NCBI GenBank assembly: GCA_034670405.1
Contig: JAXDDX010000040.1
Span: 1,736,501 to 1,800,500, forward strand
Origin: Hoplostethus atlanticus
Taxonomy: Eukaryota; Chordata; Actinopteri; Trachichthyiformes; Trachichthyidae
Direction: 5' to 3'
Length of the DNA: 64,000 bases
The notes under the pieces were generated by a model. The model had not been told where the DNA came from, did not search any database, and saw only the letters and a program-made list of their open reading frames with translations. Position numbers and translations under genes: made by a program. Positions within the stretch are counted from its first letter, which is position 1; every line of letters starts with the position of its first letter. Positions 1 to 12,400 of the stretch are shown here, piece by piece.

Positions 1-1365
1 TTTATAAGAGCAGAGTGCCATCGCTTGGGGAAAAAGCTGGAGTTGTATTATCGTCTCTTGGTTGGGGCGTTTCTGCCGAGAAGTCTGGCATCGTGTCGCG
101 CATCAAATTTTTCGTTTCACACTTTTACTCAGCAGCAATGTAAAACCACATCTGCTGCTTAATGTTTGTCTGTCATTACTAAAAGCTTCAACAAGCCGAG
201 TGGTCCCTTTTACTTCTGTAATTAATTAATTAATTAATTTTTCTTGCAAGTGTAGGAAAATATTCTATGGGATGTAAAAAGAAAAAAAAAACGACACTTG
301 GGAGATTTACTTTTACAGTAGAACCATTTTTAATCAGAAGTTTGACCAAAATGCACTTTTGGGATTAATCACTAAAGCAAAATAATTGATTGACCTCTAT
401 TATGTAATAAACCACCATTTAAAGATCAATAATCTATGAAAAACAAAATAAAAACATAAAAGCAGTCCAATCTAGATGATGATTACTTTCCTGTTCTAAT
501 CCTAACTTCTATTCTATTCTACTCTATTTTGCTTGGATAGTCTAATGTACCCTAGACTACTCTCTAATGTAGGACTTGATTTTCGCTCCAGCCAAATTGG
601 AGAGCTGAGGGATTGCTGGGGCCTTGAGTGCCACATGGGTAAGGTTGTATACTTTGGGAACTATTCAAGTGGTTTCATTATGGTTAGACGCCCAATTTGC
701 AATATTCGCTGCTTTTCTGCCTTCATGGAGGAAAAAAATCCTTATAGATGAAATGCAGAAGCATTCCAGTGCAATGAGATGCTCCAAACATTTGGAAACA
801 TATGGGGTATGGGCCTACAATAATTGCACTGTCACTCTAGATAATGGCACAGTCACCGGACATGCTTCACTGCACAGCTTCTACTTAGGAGACTTCACAC
901 TGACCCAAAGTCCAGATTTGACTCTGGAAACCCATAGATCATGTGCGGAGAAATCACAGGCCTCCTCGGGCATATTGTAGTCTCTCAAATCCTGATTGGA
1001 TCAATTCAGCGACAGCACTCAACGTCTCAGCATTTGATGTGGCGTGGTAGAAAGTACCCAGAACATGATTGCCTCATCTTGGGCTCTCATTAAAGACAAC
1101 GTGCTAAACCATTAGCTAAGACGAAGCATGTGGAAGCACTCAAGTTGTGTAGAGGCTACTCCCCTCTGAAGACCGGCTAACCACGCTGGAGAACAGCAAT
1201 TACCGTGAAAGAGATAATCAAAGCTACGTGGGGTAGCGCAGATGGACTCAATGTGATATCTGTGTCCTGTGGTGTGTGTGTGTGCGTGTGTGTATGGATT
1301 GTAAATTGGATTGTAGACACATTTCTAAAGCTTTTGGCTGATACTGTCTCTCTTTGTCCCTTTTA

Positions 1366-1568
1366 CAGGGTGTCTTCACATGTCTTGAATACAGTTCAAT
1401 AGAGCATTTTCAGTGAAATTAAATTCAGTTCTACAGGTCTTAAATATATGGCGGTTTCCTGAGAAAGGAAACAGTTGTTTTCATTTTTGACAATATTGGT
1501 CTTATTTCATTCCAACTGCCATTAAAAAGGTCTTAAAAGTCTTAGATGTAATACTTGCAGACACCCTG
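1366..1568. mobile_element. Small non-autonomous DNA transposon (MITE)
   Basis: The segment starts with CAGGGTGTCT and ends with its exact reverse complement AGACACCCTG, giving 10-bp terminal inverted repeats on a unit of about 200 bp without coding capacity. CAGGG-type ends suggest a hAT-like origin. I could not find a clean 8-bp target duplication, so the superfamily is an inference. Confidence 0.5.
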
Positions 1569-2147
1569 TGTTATCACTGTATGATGAGCGTTAAGAAATG
1601 TTTGAAAAGAAATGATTGCTGTAAATAGTCCAGCATGGTAAGAAAGAAATGTAGCACCAAACTAAAGCGGATTGTTCCCCGCCTGCATTCACCTACACTG
1701 ACCATCAGTGTTGTCTGTTTGTCCGGGCTCCAACTCAGTGTATGTTTTATATTAGAAGAGCTTTTTTTGTCTTCATCTATTTAGTTGATGTGTTGAAGTG
1801 CCATAGTTGGATCTAGCACTGTAACGTTCCTGCTGCAGGAACACAGGCCCGTAAAGCGTTGAGGTCATATTTGGCGTCTCTTGTTTGGCTGATGACTTAC
1901 TGCGAGTTGTTCAGGTTTAAGAACGCTTGTAAAGTGCCAAATGTTGGACGGGTCTGTGGACCTTGTGTTTACTTTGTGTGGTAATGTTTGTTGAAGTGGA
2001 ACACTGCAGAATAAGTATAGTACAATTATTTGCAAACATAAAATATATGATTTTGTGTAAATTAAAGCTGCTTTAAATATTTGGAAAAGTACCTGTTTTT
2101 AAAGGTCTTGAATTTGAACATTAACAGATCTAATGTAACTTTACAGG

Positions 2148-2332
2148 ATTACACTGATTTTAGGGGAAATTGCCTCGTTGCTCAACTTACCTTTTACATG
2201 TTACAATATAGGAGTACACTACCACTAACATAAGAGGATGGGCCTTTTAGTAAGTTGGTGGGTTTTTTTCTGCTAATCCTCTCGTCATGTAAAGTTGACA
2301 AATCGGACCAATTTCCCAAAAAGTCATCGCAG
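2148..2332. mobile_element. MITE-like repeat with GGGAAATTG/CAATTTCCC ends
   Basis: The left part contains AGGGGAAATTGCC and the right part contains CCAATTTCCCAAAAAGTC in inverted orientation, separated by about 130 bp. Related sequence recurs at 13575-13660 (same strand as the left arm) and at about 60745-60800 (reverse strand). This is a dispersed family within the window. No coding potential is seen. Confidence 0.4.
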
Positions 2333-2893
2333 TCCTTTAATGTGTACACACAAATGTGTTTTTTATGCCAGAATAAATGGATAAATAGAAGATTCCACAG
2401 GCTATTGACCAACTGAGGGTGTAAATCAGTATAGATTGAAAGTGTGTGACTTTTTTCCTTTCGTGAGACACCGCCAGCATTTGTGACCTGTGAAATAGGC
2501 CTCCTGCAAAGGACACGTCTGAAGTATCCGTTAAGACGACGAGCACTGGGAGAGTTGTGGTGCACAAAGCATGCTGGGAAGTTGAACTTCCAATTTCAAC
2601 TCGCTGCGCTCTGACTGGGTTTACCGTAGCATACCGGCAGCAGGAGCATACCAGTCTTATCAGATCGCTGCACCGTTCACACAAGACCACTTTCTGTCTT
2701 GTAATCGGGTATCTTGAAGTCGTTGTGGTACACTACATGGCTGACCGGCGACAGGGGGGTCACACGTTACAAGATCTTTCACCAGGAGGAATCCCAGAGG
2801 AGTCACGTTTTTCTTCCAAAAATGTATGTCCGCAAGAAGCAAGCGATCCAAGTTGGGTGCGCTGATTTGCAGCGAAAAAACAAGGAAGAAAAT

Positions 2894-3186
2894 TGTTGAA
2901 TAAACCCGGTAACTAAAGAATAAGAGTTCAGAGTCAAGTCGAGATTTACTTGAGTATATTAATTTGCAACAGCTGAGCGCTCAGGAGAGATACACACACT
3001 GTATGGGGTATGCAGATCTCTGAAGGAAGAGTTAGGGATGAGGTTTCATAGAGAATACAAGGTCGCTGCATAGATAAGAACAAGACTATCAGTAGTTTCC
3101 CACTAGCGGTTTGTTCAGTAGTAATACATAATAGTACAATACAAAGAGGTTGTGATAGAAGATTGTTGACATGCTGACATGGTGCA
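2894..3186 (-). repeat. LTR-like repeat, copy 1
   Basis: This 293-bp segment is nearly identical to 7780-7996 apart from an internal deletion in the latter. Read on the minus strand it begins TGCACCATGTCAG and ends TTTATTCAACA, so it has the TG..CA boundaries of a retroviral-type LTR. Flanking 5-bp sequences do not match, and no gag or pol sequence lies between the two copies. A solo LTR is therefore more likely than a full provirus-like element. Confidence 0.5.
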
Positions 3187-4729
3187 GTCATTATTTTCTT
3201 CTGGTGTCATATCAGTTGTGTTGCTAATGTCTTTTCAAACATTGCTAAGATGTTCCACACTATCAGCTGAAGCAGCTAATAATAAGGCAACAGCAAAAGA
3301 GAAAATGGGTGATATGACCACTTGAAACTTGCGATTATAACCTTTAGGGGGAGGGGTTGTAATTAGTGATGTGCGTCTGATTAGGGTTGGGTTATCCTTG
3401 CGATCCCTGTTTTATTTTTGGAGGATGCAGGGAAGAAGACATCCAACGAGAAATCCTCCTCTTGCCATGTGAAAACCCAGCGTGTCTCCGGCCAAACCTC
3501 CAGCGCTCAGCCCAAAACCTTCACAACCCTGTTTCCATGATAGCTGGCCAAGCAAGACGCCGATGAGAAAGCAAGCCTCGGTCCAAACAAATAAATGACT
3601 CGTTTTGGGGCCGGTGCACCAACTAGCCGTACAAATAAGACACTGATCGGTACACAGCCCGGAGCTCGCCGTATATCAACCAGCTCTAGTTTGTGTATCT
3701 TAGGTTGTGCGTTTCCATTTGCTTTTTAAGTGTTGCAAATGTAAAAAGAAGCACATGTGGCCACAACGAGCGAAAAGGAAAACAAATCCAAGGCACTCTT
3801 AGAAAAAGGTTCAAATTAATTTGTAATGCATCAAATAAATTTTAGAGGCTAATGCACCGCTGGCCTTCCTCATGGTGCCCTCAGACTGAATACTCATCAG
3901 TGCAAAAACTAATCCAAGAGTGCTCTGGATTTGTTTTTCTTCATGGCCTGAACACCCCAACTTCCAACGAGCACCTCTAAGCCCAGGCAGCGTTCCTCCT
4001 CTGGGCCAACCCTACTTGGCTGTCTCCACTGAGTATTGACGGCAACATATACCAAATTGCATATGCCATGTATGAATTCATCATTTAGGAGAACTTGCTA
4101 GGCGAGGAATTCAGACTTTATTTAGCTGTGAGCAAGTCCAAGTGAGTGATTCTTTACATTATGGTCGGTATTCTTGTGTTGACATTCCTGAGACACTGAC
4201 AGGCCAATAAAAACATTAAAACATCCATTGTATTTTTCAAACTAACAACACCGATCAATGTCGATTTGCTGAATTCCCTGCCTAGTCATCTCTCTCTCTC
4301 TCGCCCTCGCCCTCGCTCTCTCTTTGAGGAGGACAAGGAGGAATACAGCAGAGGAACTTCTCTTTGCAACCTACAGCAAAGGACTGACCGATGCCCACAA
4401 TTACAGAGGTGGATCAAGTGGTGTTCAAGGTCTTGGCAGAGCATAGTGATCATTCAGACAGCAGGGAGGGACGGAGATGGTGAGGATTATAGTAATAATA
4501 GAAGTAATAATGAAGAAGAGGAAGAGGGCAGGATGAGAAATGACAGAAAAATCCTTCCTTTCCTTCTGTTTACAATAAATATATGTCAGTCTGTCTGGTA
4601 TACTATACAAACATTGGTCATACTCCATTCTGACTGTTCACCTCCAGTGGTCCTGATGGGAGTGGGCTCCTGTCCCCAGTCCACAGCAGGGGCCAATAGT
4701 TTGACGAGCATGAAAACAAAACAAAAAAA

Positions 4730-4990
4730 AAACCAACCATATGGCATCTCAGATCTCAACCCAGCTGAGCATTTATGGGTCTGGTGTGCCATGTGTTTTC
4801 CACCATCATCAGTAAAGCATCAAATGATGTCATTTCTTGTGGACGGATGGTGTTGCATCCCTCCAGCGGCGTTGCAGACGCTCGGAGAAAGTTATTCCAA
4901 GGCGCGTGTCAAAGGTGTTCTGGCAGCCCGCGATGGCACAACACCCTATTAAGACATGTAATGTTGGACGATGTCTTTTATTTTGGCAGT
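4730..4990 (+). pseudogene. Tc1-like transposase, C-terminal remnant
   Basis: The open frame ending at the TAA at 4950-4952 finishes with a Tc1/mariner-type C-terminus. It has an ISDLNPAEHLW motif, where the family has SPDLNPIEHLW around the last acidic catalytic region, followed by WCCIPPAALQTL and a final VLAARDGTTPY. About 70 residues of this tail are recognisable. Upstream sequence in the same frame (from 4266) is low-complexity and not transposase-like, so the catalytic core is missing. Several positions differ from the usual consensus, for example MMSFLVDGW. It is an inactive relic. Confidence 0.7.
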
Positions 4991-6289
4991 TAACCTGTGA
5001 GTTATGAGCACAGGAGTTTACAGAGTCCCTCAGGGTGTCGAACCAGCAATGTCCAGGGAGCCGTTTGGTTAACGTCTTCTACGGCATCATGAACATGTAC
5101 CATTACACCCTTAACACACACACACACACACACAATGATTCATGCTTTCCATGGTTCTGGTAATGGTTCAATAAAAGTATTTCCACAGTGCAATAATCCA
5201 GCCGTGGTTTACACTATAGGATGACTAGTCAGCCTCGTCAGATAGGACGTAGAGAGAAAAGACGCTCTGTACTGGACTCGTGGTCAGCCCTGGAACAAAC
5301 CAACCAAGCGGAGGGACGTCAGGTCATGACAGAGTGGGCGCCTCATCATCACTTTAAATAACAGTGTGTTAGATTCAAATGTGCTGTTTAGTTGATTGTG
5401 CAGAAATATTGTTTATGCAAGTTGGACAGTACAGTAGGTACAGGCCATTCATGTGTCGTGTGTGTGTGCAGGCTGAAGTGAAAGCAAGAGCAAACTTGCA
5501 GAGTAGCACGTTCAGCAGAAAGCGAATCATGTAGCAAACGGCCTCCGCGCCTCTTTCTCACTAATGCGACCTGTTGCAGTCAGTTGCAGGCCCGGTTGTT
5601 TGAAACAAGCTGATATTATGCAGTTGGTATATTATAAGCTGCTTTCACAGACTTATGATTATGTATTTTCCCCCGAGACTAAAAATAAAACCTCTTTTCC
5701 ATTTTCGTTTTTACCTCAATCCATGCCCAGACAAATGTCCCCTTGGTGTTCTGCAGCATGTTTTAATGCCATGTCATTGTCTCGCCAGTTTACAGGAAAT
5801 GTCCACGCTCCAGACCAGTCATCACAACCCTTCAACACTACATGCGGTAAGCCATGTGAAGATCAGATGATTCTGACGTAGAGCTGAGAAGGACGGCTGC
5901 ACGATACTCTCAGAAGGTTTTTCTTTCTGAGGTTCCCTTATTCAGGAGCTTGATGAGATGAAGAATCGTGTGATTGTGAGTTCTTCCAGCAACGACACCT
6001 GCTGGGTACCTGGATTCAATCCCCGTGAAGCTCAGATTTCTGGGTGGTTCAGTGATCTTGGGCTAATTCTACAGCACGGCTTCCTGTTGTTGAACGGCTG
6101 AGACTAAAGAAGATTGCCCTCTCTTTAATCATAGTTAAAACAAAACTTCAGTAATGGCAGACACCTATTTAAAAAGGAGAGTCAGGCAACTTATACCACG
6201 GCTTGAAGGATGGATACAGGATGGATGGTCAGGGAGATAAAACGCACCTGGGCCAGCACATCCACATAATACTCAATACAGGCGTAGGA

Positions 6290-6343
6290 GGAAGAAGAAG
6301 AAGAAGAAGAAGAAGAAGAAGAAGAAGAAGATGAAGAAGAAGG
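6290..6343. repeat. (GAA)n microsatellite
   Basis: A nearly pure GAA trinucleotide array of about 17 units with one GAT interruption. In the reverse frame it reads as poly-serine, which explains a spurious reading frame there. Confidence 0.9.
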
Positions 6344-7541
6344 ATAAAGGTATATTTGAGGAAAACGGAATTGGCTGTTTCTGTTTACAACACCCACCGC
6401 CTTCATCACACATCAACACTGCAATCTCAAGGGCCTTCATTAGGATGATGCTAGTGCTAGTGTGTTTGACATGAGAATTACAAGCCAGGAAAACCTAGTT
6501 CGGTTCCTGGATACCCGCTAGCGGTCCTTATCTTGCTCTCCAGAAGTCGTGTTTAAAGGGTCTCGACGCTCAGAAAGATGCAAGTTACTGACTGCGCACA
6601 GGAAAGTAACACTAATGACACTAATACATCTACAGCCTGTGGCAACATTTTGACTGTGGAGGCATTCAAACATTCGAACATGAACCGACTTGCCTCGCTC
6701 AAAAATAAGATGCTTTTTATCTCCTCACTCACGCTCTCTACCTATTCTGTCTCCTTCATCTCCTCAAAACAACAATAACGCCTCACTAAAAGGTGAACTT
6801 CAGTTATTCATCGCCTATTTTGTATACTTAAATTTACGTTTTAGTAATGCGGGATTGTTGTTTTCAGGAGGTATTGGACTAGTATTGGAAACTAGCTTGC
6901 ACTACTAGCAATGCATTGCAACATGTTTATATCAAGCCGAAACATCATCGCCAATCGATTACAAAGCATATCACAACTACGCTGCGATGTTGCTCTCTCC
7001 CTAGTAACCGATCCTTGCTTTACCTCACTGTCAGTCTCAGAAAAGGTGTGTGAGAAAATAAATACCAGCATATTCATCATCATCACCGTCATTATCTTCA
7101 TCATCACTGCCACCCAACCATGATGAATTTCATTTGTATTATTACACTGGATTCATTTCCTTGCTACCCAGCGCTGTGCCGGGGATACATAAACTAAAAA
7201 GAAAGGTCACATGTTTACTTAAATTTGTTGACTCGCTGCATGTGGGAGGAGAGGTGCAGTAAAAGTGTGTAAGTAACGATCAAGCAGTGCCGTGCAATTT
7301 TGGTGCCAAGGGTTACGGGGATTTGTGCTTGTGCTGCCCGACTGTTCAGACCACATCAATGGCGCAAGGCGCAGGCGTGTTCTATGGTGTTTTTTGTGGA
7401 TGACATGTTGGCCGATTTCACTTTGATATACAATCCCTCAAGCATGATAAAATAAGATACACCATTCATTCTAACTATATACACACGTGGCTGTGTTGTG
7501 AAGGATTGTCATCCGACATAGTTTCTTCATAAAGGACTTAC

Positions 7542-7709
7542 TAGTTGGTTAACTGGGCCGTATATTCGCTTGTGGCGATGCTGCACCTCCCGCACAACGA
7601 CATCAGTTTCCTCTTGGGAGAAGCTTTTGTGGCGGAACTGCCAACTTCCAAATATCAGTCTCCTCCATACGCCTTTGACTGCACTTTGCACTGTGCACCA
7701 TTGATTCAC
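7542..7709 (-). pseudogene. Myb/SANT-like DNA-binding domain fragment
   Basis: On the minus strand the sequence encodes FRHKSFSQEETDVVVREV followed by QHRHKRIYGPVNQ. This resembles the first helix-turn-helix part of the Myb/SANT-like domain found in Harbinger transposon accessory proteins and in NAIF1/MSANTD proteins. A strong splice-donor match (GTAAGT) follows directly at 7536-7541, so the piece ends like an exon. No matching downstream exon was recognised and the frame stops a few residues after the donor. Whether this is a transposon relic or an exon of an unseen gene is open. Confidence 0.4.
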
Positions 7710-7779
7710 GAAAATGGAGCCCTCTGTCTGAGTATCAAGGCCAAGTTGCAGGGAAAGTGGTCAATTTAATTATAGACTT

Positions 7780-7996
7780 TGTTGAATAAACCCGGTAACT
7801 AAAGATTAAGGGTTCAGAGTCAAGTCGTGATTTACTTGAGTATATTTATTTGCAACAGCTGAGCGCTCAGGAGAGATACACACACTGTATGGGGTATGCA
7901 GATCTCTGAAGGAAGAGTTAGGGATGAGGTTTCATAGAGAATACAAGGTAGTACAGTACAAAGAGGTAGTGATAGAAGAAATACTGACATGGTGCA
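7780..7996 (-). repeat. LTR-like repeat, copy 2
   Basis: This is the second copy of the TG..CA-bounded repeat seen at 2894-3186, in the same orientation and with about 75 bp missing from the middle. Both outer ends are shared with copy 1. Copies this similar imply that the family was active fairly recently. Confidence 0.5.
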
Positions 7997-9149
7997 TGGA
8001 CAACTTGAACTCAAACTGTTTATTCAGACTCACTTGCACTTGAGTCAAGTCGGACATGACCTAAATGACTTGGACTTGTACTGGAACATTGAGTACACGC
8101 CTGTGACCACAGTACAGCAATGCCAATGAGTATAGTTGAGTATAGCTCAAGCTGCATTGTCCTTTAAAGTTGACTGCACTACAATTATACAATTAGCTGT
8201 TTAAATTAAGTAATTTGAAGGGTGAAAATGAGGTGAGGACAATTTAAAAGACCGTCAAATACTGTTATTCAAAGTTAGTCAAAAAATGAAGGTCCTGAAA
8301 AAGTATGGTATTTGGAATGGAAATTTTGGAACTTTCCTTGCAAAGCTAACATTTTGACTTGTAGCAGTGATAGCAGTCTGGAAGAAAACTAGACACCACT
8401 TAGCTTGCTAGTGAACCCACTAGCTAACGTTGAAAATGAAAATTGGATAGCTGTTGTTTGAGGTAGGTCAAACAATCCTACTGACCTATTACTGGCTACA
8501 GTGGTGGACCCCACTACCAATCCAATTATTAAAAAAAACTCTGGCCCTGATTCTTCTCAGGCAGAATGGCGCTAAAGTTGCGAAAAGTTTCACTTTTTTA
8601 GGCGACCACATGACCTTGACAGCTTTTTTGTACATGTACTGTACATGGCACATTGGAAGTGCCATGGGGGGTTTCGGGTAAGGGTTTGAGAGTTGTATTT
8701 ACTGTTTGCCGATGGTGGCAGATTTATCACATTCACCATCAGTTGTCAACACGCCTGTCATGGTCTCCGCCCTCTTAACGTCACATATCGGCAACTCAGG
8801 ATATAACATAATGGGAAATCCGGTCTCTCTCAGTTTTCTCGTATTTACCACATTACTGAGTCGTAGGTGCAGAAACCCCGTAATTGAGATATTTCCGACA
8901 CCACCTGAAGGCAGCATAAGTAACGGGGGCCGAGCGAGAGGTGGGTGTGACGTCATGGCACGGTGCCCCGTCCATTTAGAGGAGAAGAAGAAGTTTGTCA
9001 AGCCTCGACAAACTCCACACCACTCAGTTGGGCAACTACTGTAGTTTAGAGGAGGGATAACCTTTACAACATAACCTTTCATATTGATTTTGAGGTTGTA
9101 ATTTGAACATATCTGTTCATGCTGTTTCATTCCGAGTTAACCTTTTTCA

Positions 9150-9426
9150 TTTTATCATCATTATTATTTCAAAACACCGGCAAACCGGCCGGGCTGGTCT
9201 GATTTCCGTGTCGCTTCCCAGTCCAAATCTCTGAGAAACAGACATAACGGTTAAGTCGCTGGAACGTGCAACAGTCTACTTCATCCGCCTCAGAAGGACC
9301 TTACCCGTAATCAACAATTACTATTTCTCTCGTGAATATCCCGACATCCGTCGGGCGGTCTCGTATGAGCCGTATCGAGAGAGGGACGAGGGGTCGGGGG
9401 CTCCGCCAGCAGACCGGGGATTCAGG
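9150..9426 (+). promoter_or_regulatory. CHST13: CHST13 promoter-proximal region and 5' UTR
   Basis: The sequence becomes CpG-richer than its surroundings just before the first coding exon (for example CCGGCAAACCGGCCGGG near 9178-9194). This fits a TATA-less vertebrate promoter or 5' UTR. The transcription start cannot be fixed from sequence. A short upstream reading frame lies inside the region (see 9365-9430). Confidence 0.4.
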
Positions 9427-9430
9427 ATGA
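9365..9430 (+). other. Upstream ORF overlapping the CHST13 start codon
   Basis: An ATG at 9365 opens a 21-codon frame that ends at TGA 9428-9430. That stop shares bases with the CHST13 start ATG at 9427-9429, forming ATGA. If the transcript starts upstream of 9365, this uORF would precede the sulfotransferase frame and could limit or re-direct initiation. The overlap is seen directly; its use is inferred. Confidence 0.5.
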
Positions 9431-12400
9431 GGATACCCAGAGGAGGACGCCTGTTCCTGGCGACGTGCCTCGGCTCCCTGCTCGTCCTCGTCCTGTACTT
9501 CCAGAGCATCACCAAGCCAAGTAAGACCACACACATACCCTTACTAAAAAACAACGATAGCAACCCTATAGTCAACCATTTAAAAATGATACTGTACAAA
9601 TATCACAGCAAAACTATGATAGACATATATCGTGATACCAAAGAGATAAAAAATACCATAAAGTACAATGAGGTCACCATAAACTAGAGTACCACAGACA
9701 CATTATAAGCCCTTACAGGAATATTATAGTAATATTTTAGTCATTTTTCCTTTATTACCGGGGTGGTATCACTTAGGAAAGAACTGTAGTAATCCTATAT
9801 ATGATATTTATTTAAAAGCATACGCTAACAAAACTAATTTACTGCGTTATACACGTGTCTTGAACGATGGAAACATGGAAAATGATAATGTCCAATATTA
9901 ATAATGTTAAAAAGTTTGGGGAAAGCATTAAAAAGTCTGAAACATGATGGGAACATATTGTCCCGACCCACATACAATCATCTTGGTGTTGTGGACAATA
10001 ATCTTGAATCATAATCAGCTGTAGAGTAATATGACCTAGTTGATATCTTGCCTAATGCAGCATACTGAACGCTGACTAGTGCAGCGTTAAATGGAAATAA
10101 AAGTTGTAGGAATATTATAGGAATATGGATATTATAGTGATGTCATAGGAGATACCGGGAAGAACTTCACTATAAACTCACCATTGAGCACCACAGACCC
10201 ATTCTGAGTCCCTATAGTGAGTTTTCATTAAGGATGAATTATAACCAGGGAATACAGTAGTGGGGTGTCCTCACATGCAAGTTTTATCATTAAGATCCAT
10301 CATTCAAGCCTTTACATGGGGCTGTCTGACTCCCACCTTTATCTACCTGATGTGGGTGATTTATGTGTATTCACTGCCGATATGTATTCCTGGTGTTCTT
10401 GTAAATCTACGACTACTAGCACTGAACACAATTGGCAACGCTGGCAGAACCTGTGTGTGTGTGCCTATAGGCATAAAATAGAGTCTGTGGAGAGAGACAA
10501 TGAAGTCTGAATGAAATGAAGTATGAATAAGCTTACTGTGAACGGTGGAATGTTTTGAAAGCCCCCCTCCTAGAGACCCCATTGCATTCCTCTGCCTTTT
10601 CAACCCAACTTTCCCCCTCCTCTGCTCTCCTCTCCTGCGCTAGCCTTAGAGGAAGACGGATAGGCCCTCAGGGGGACTGCTCACCGCCATGGAGAGGGGT
10701 CAAAGTGAAAGAGAGGTACACCTGATTGATTTACGCTCAGTTTATGCTGAAGCAAAACAACATATGAGCAATCAGAGAGAGAGAGAGAGAGAGAGACGAG
10801 TGGGTCGTTTCCATGTGGGGGGTGAGAAAGAGAGAGAGTAGGAGAGGTGAGAAAGGAGGAGAGGGCAGCAGGGAGGAGAAGCCTGTGGTAATTGTTTGGT
10901 GAGAGGATGGAGATGTTGCAGATAAATGAGTGAAACGGTATTTTACTGAGGTGGAAAAGGAGTGAGTCGAGGGTGTGGAGTGACGTTGGGTGAGCTACAT
11001 CTAAAAATAGCACGTTTTGCTACTGTGGCAGGCTTTGGCGAGACACACGTCAAGGCACATCAAAATGACAGAATCATCCTCAGATGTCGTACATGTCATG
11101 TAAAGCCAAGCGTGCTGTTTATAAAAAGAACAAATGGCAAATACAAAGAGCTGCTAAATAACAACAAATCAAACGGTGTTAGCGCACTCGTAATTTCTGT
11201 TATGGCATTTGACCAAAACATCTCACCACACTTGATCTCTCTCTGCAAGATGCAGCAGTTCAAAACCACAGCAATGAATCAAATTTTGATAGATCACCAC
11301 GACAAAGTTACGCAAGACTCTCTTACATGTTCATTTGACATACAAACTGCATCTTGCCAAACTTACAAGCACCGATAGGTTAGACTGAACATAGCGGTGT
11401 TATTACAGTTTTTTTTTGCCTTGTTAGATGTATATAAATTAGACTGTCACTTTAGTACTCCCATTGAACCCCTCCCCCACGTGGTGTTATTCCCCTACTG
11501 CCTGTCCTGTCTTGTCTGCTTTACAGCCACGCCATTAGCCTCGTCGCCACATGAAAGCCTTAGCGTACACCAACTAGAAGGGACTTATTCACAGGAAGTC
11601 AACAAAGCACGGGGCGGCCCTAAATTACTGTGCATCATGTTAGAAAACCAAAACCAAATTTCTTGAACTTCAACTCTGCATTGGCCTGCGTGCAGAACAG
11701 TAAAGTGAAACCGAGGGGAACGAGCCAGTCAGTAGTCCTAGATTGGAATGATCTATTACAGCATGTACTGACATTTACAGTGATACAAGTGATACCACTT
11801 ATCACTTGTATCACTGTAAATGTCAGCCTGGTTGACCCAGATTATGATTCATGCACTTTTATGACATTTCAACCAATGTGGGTATTTACATTCCTGACGT
11901 GGTTATTCAGTAACATATCAAGGTCGTCCACATTTGACAACCAAAGCAGGATATATACTGGGATCACAATTAATCACACTTAATAGTCTTGATGATTTGA
12001 GTTCAACATGTTGACTTTCAACTATAGCAGATGTTTTAAATGAAACAAAATAATAAATACAAAAAATAATACACCAGTAACGGGACTACAGATGATACGC
12101 GAAGAAGCGGCCATATATGTGATTCACTTTGATCCCCGTGAGAAGCGGGACCAGATTTCTCCTCTGCTAGGAAGTCCGCATTCAGTGAGCGGTGGTTGCC
12201 ATAGAAACAGTTAACAATCCAGCTGCATACAGGTGTGCCCCAGCCGGCGGCATTGCGCCTATAAGATAGTTCTGATAGAAGAATGACGCTAACATATCAT
12301 TTAGCTAAACAACATGAACTGTGCTCATTTATGTTACTCATCTTTGTTTTGTGCTTTTTAAAACAATGAGGATTTTCAGAATCAGCACAGTCTGTCTGGG

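Larger units (their letters stand above)
1..9150. other. Gene-poor region upstream of CHST13
   Basis: I see no conserved protein domain with coherent splice sites for a host gene here. Open frames are short and mostly run through low-complexity sequence. The recognisable contents are transposon and LTR-like remnants, listed separately, and short microsatellites such as (TTAA)n near 220-240 and (CA)n near 5117-5134. The stretches 3187-4730, 5000-7530 and 8000-9150 hold nothing further that I can name. The frames at 8699-9130 look like an AT/CpG-mixed dispersed repeat, not a gene. Confidence 0.6.

Noticed and set aside
4266-4952. 228-codon open frame as an intact gene
   Set aside because: Only the last about 70 residues match Tc1-like transposase. 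The preceding part is low-complexity, so this is a relic with a chance upstream extension.
8699-9130. 143-codon minus-strand and 112-codon plus-strand open frames
   Set aside because: They overlap each other on opposite strands, show no recognisable domain or splice sites, and the sequence looks like a dispersed fish repeat.
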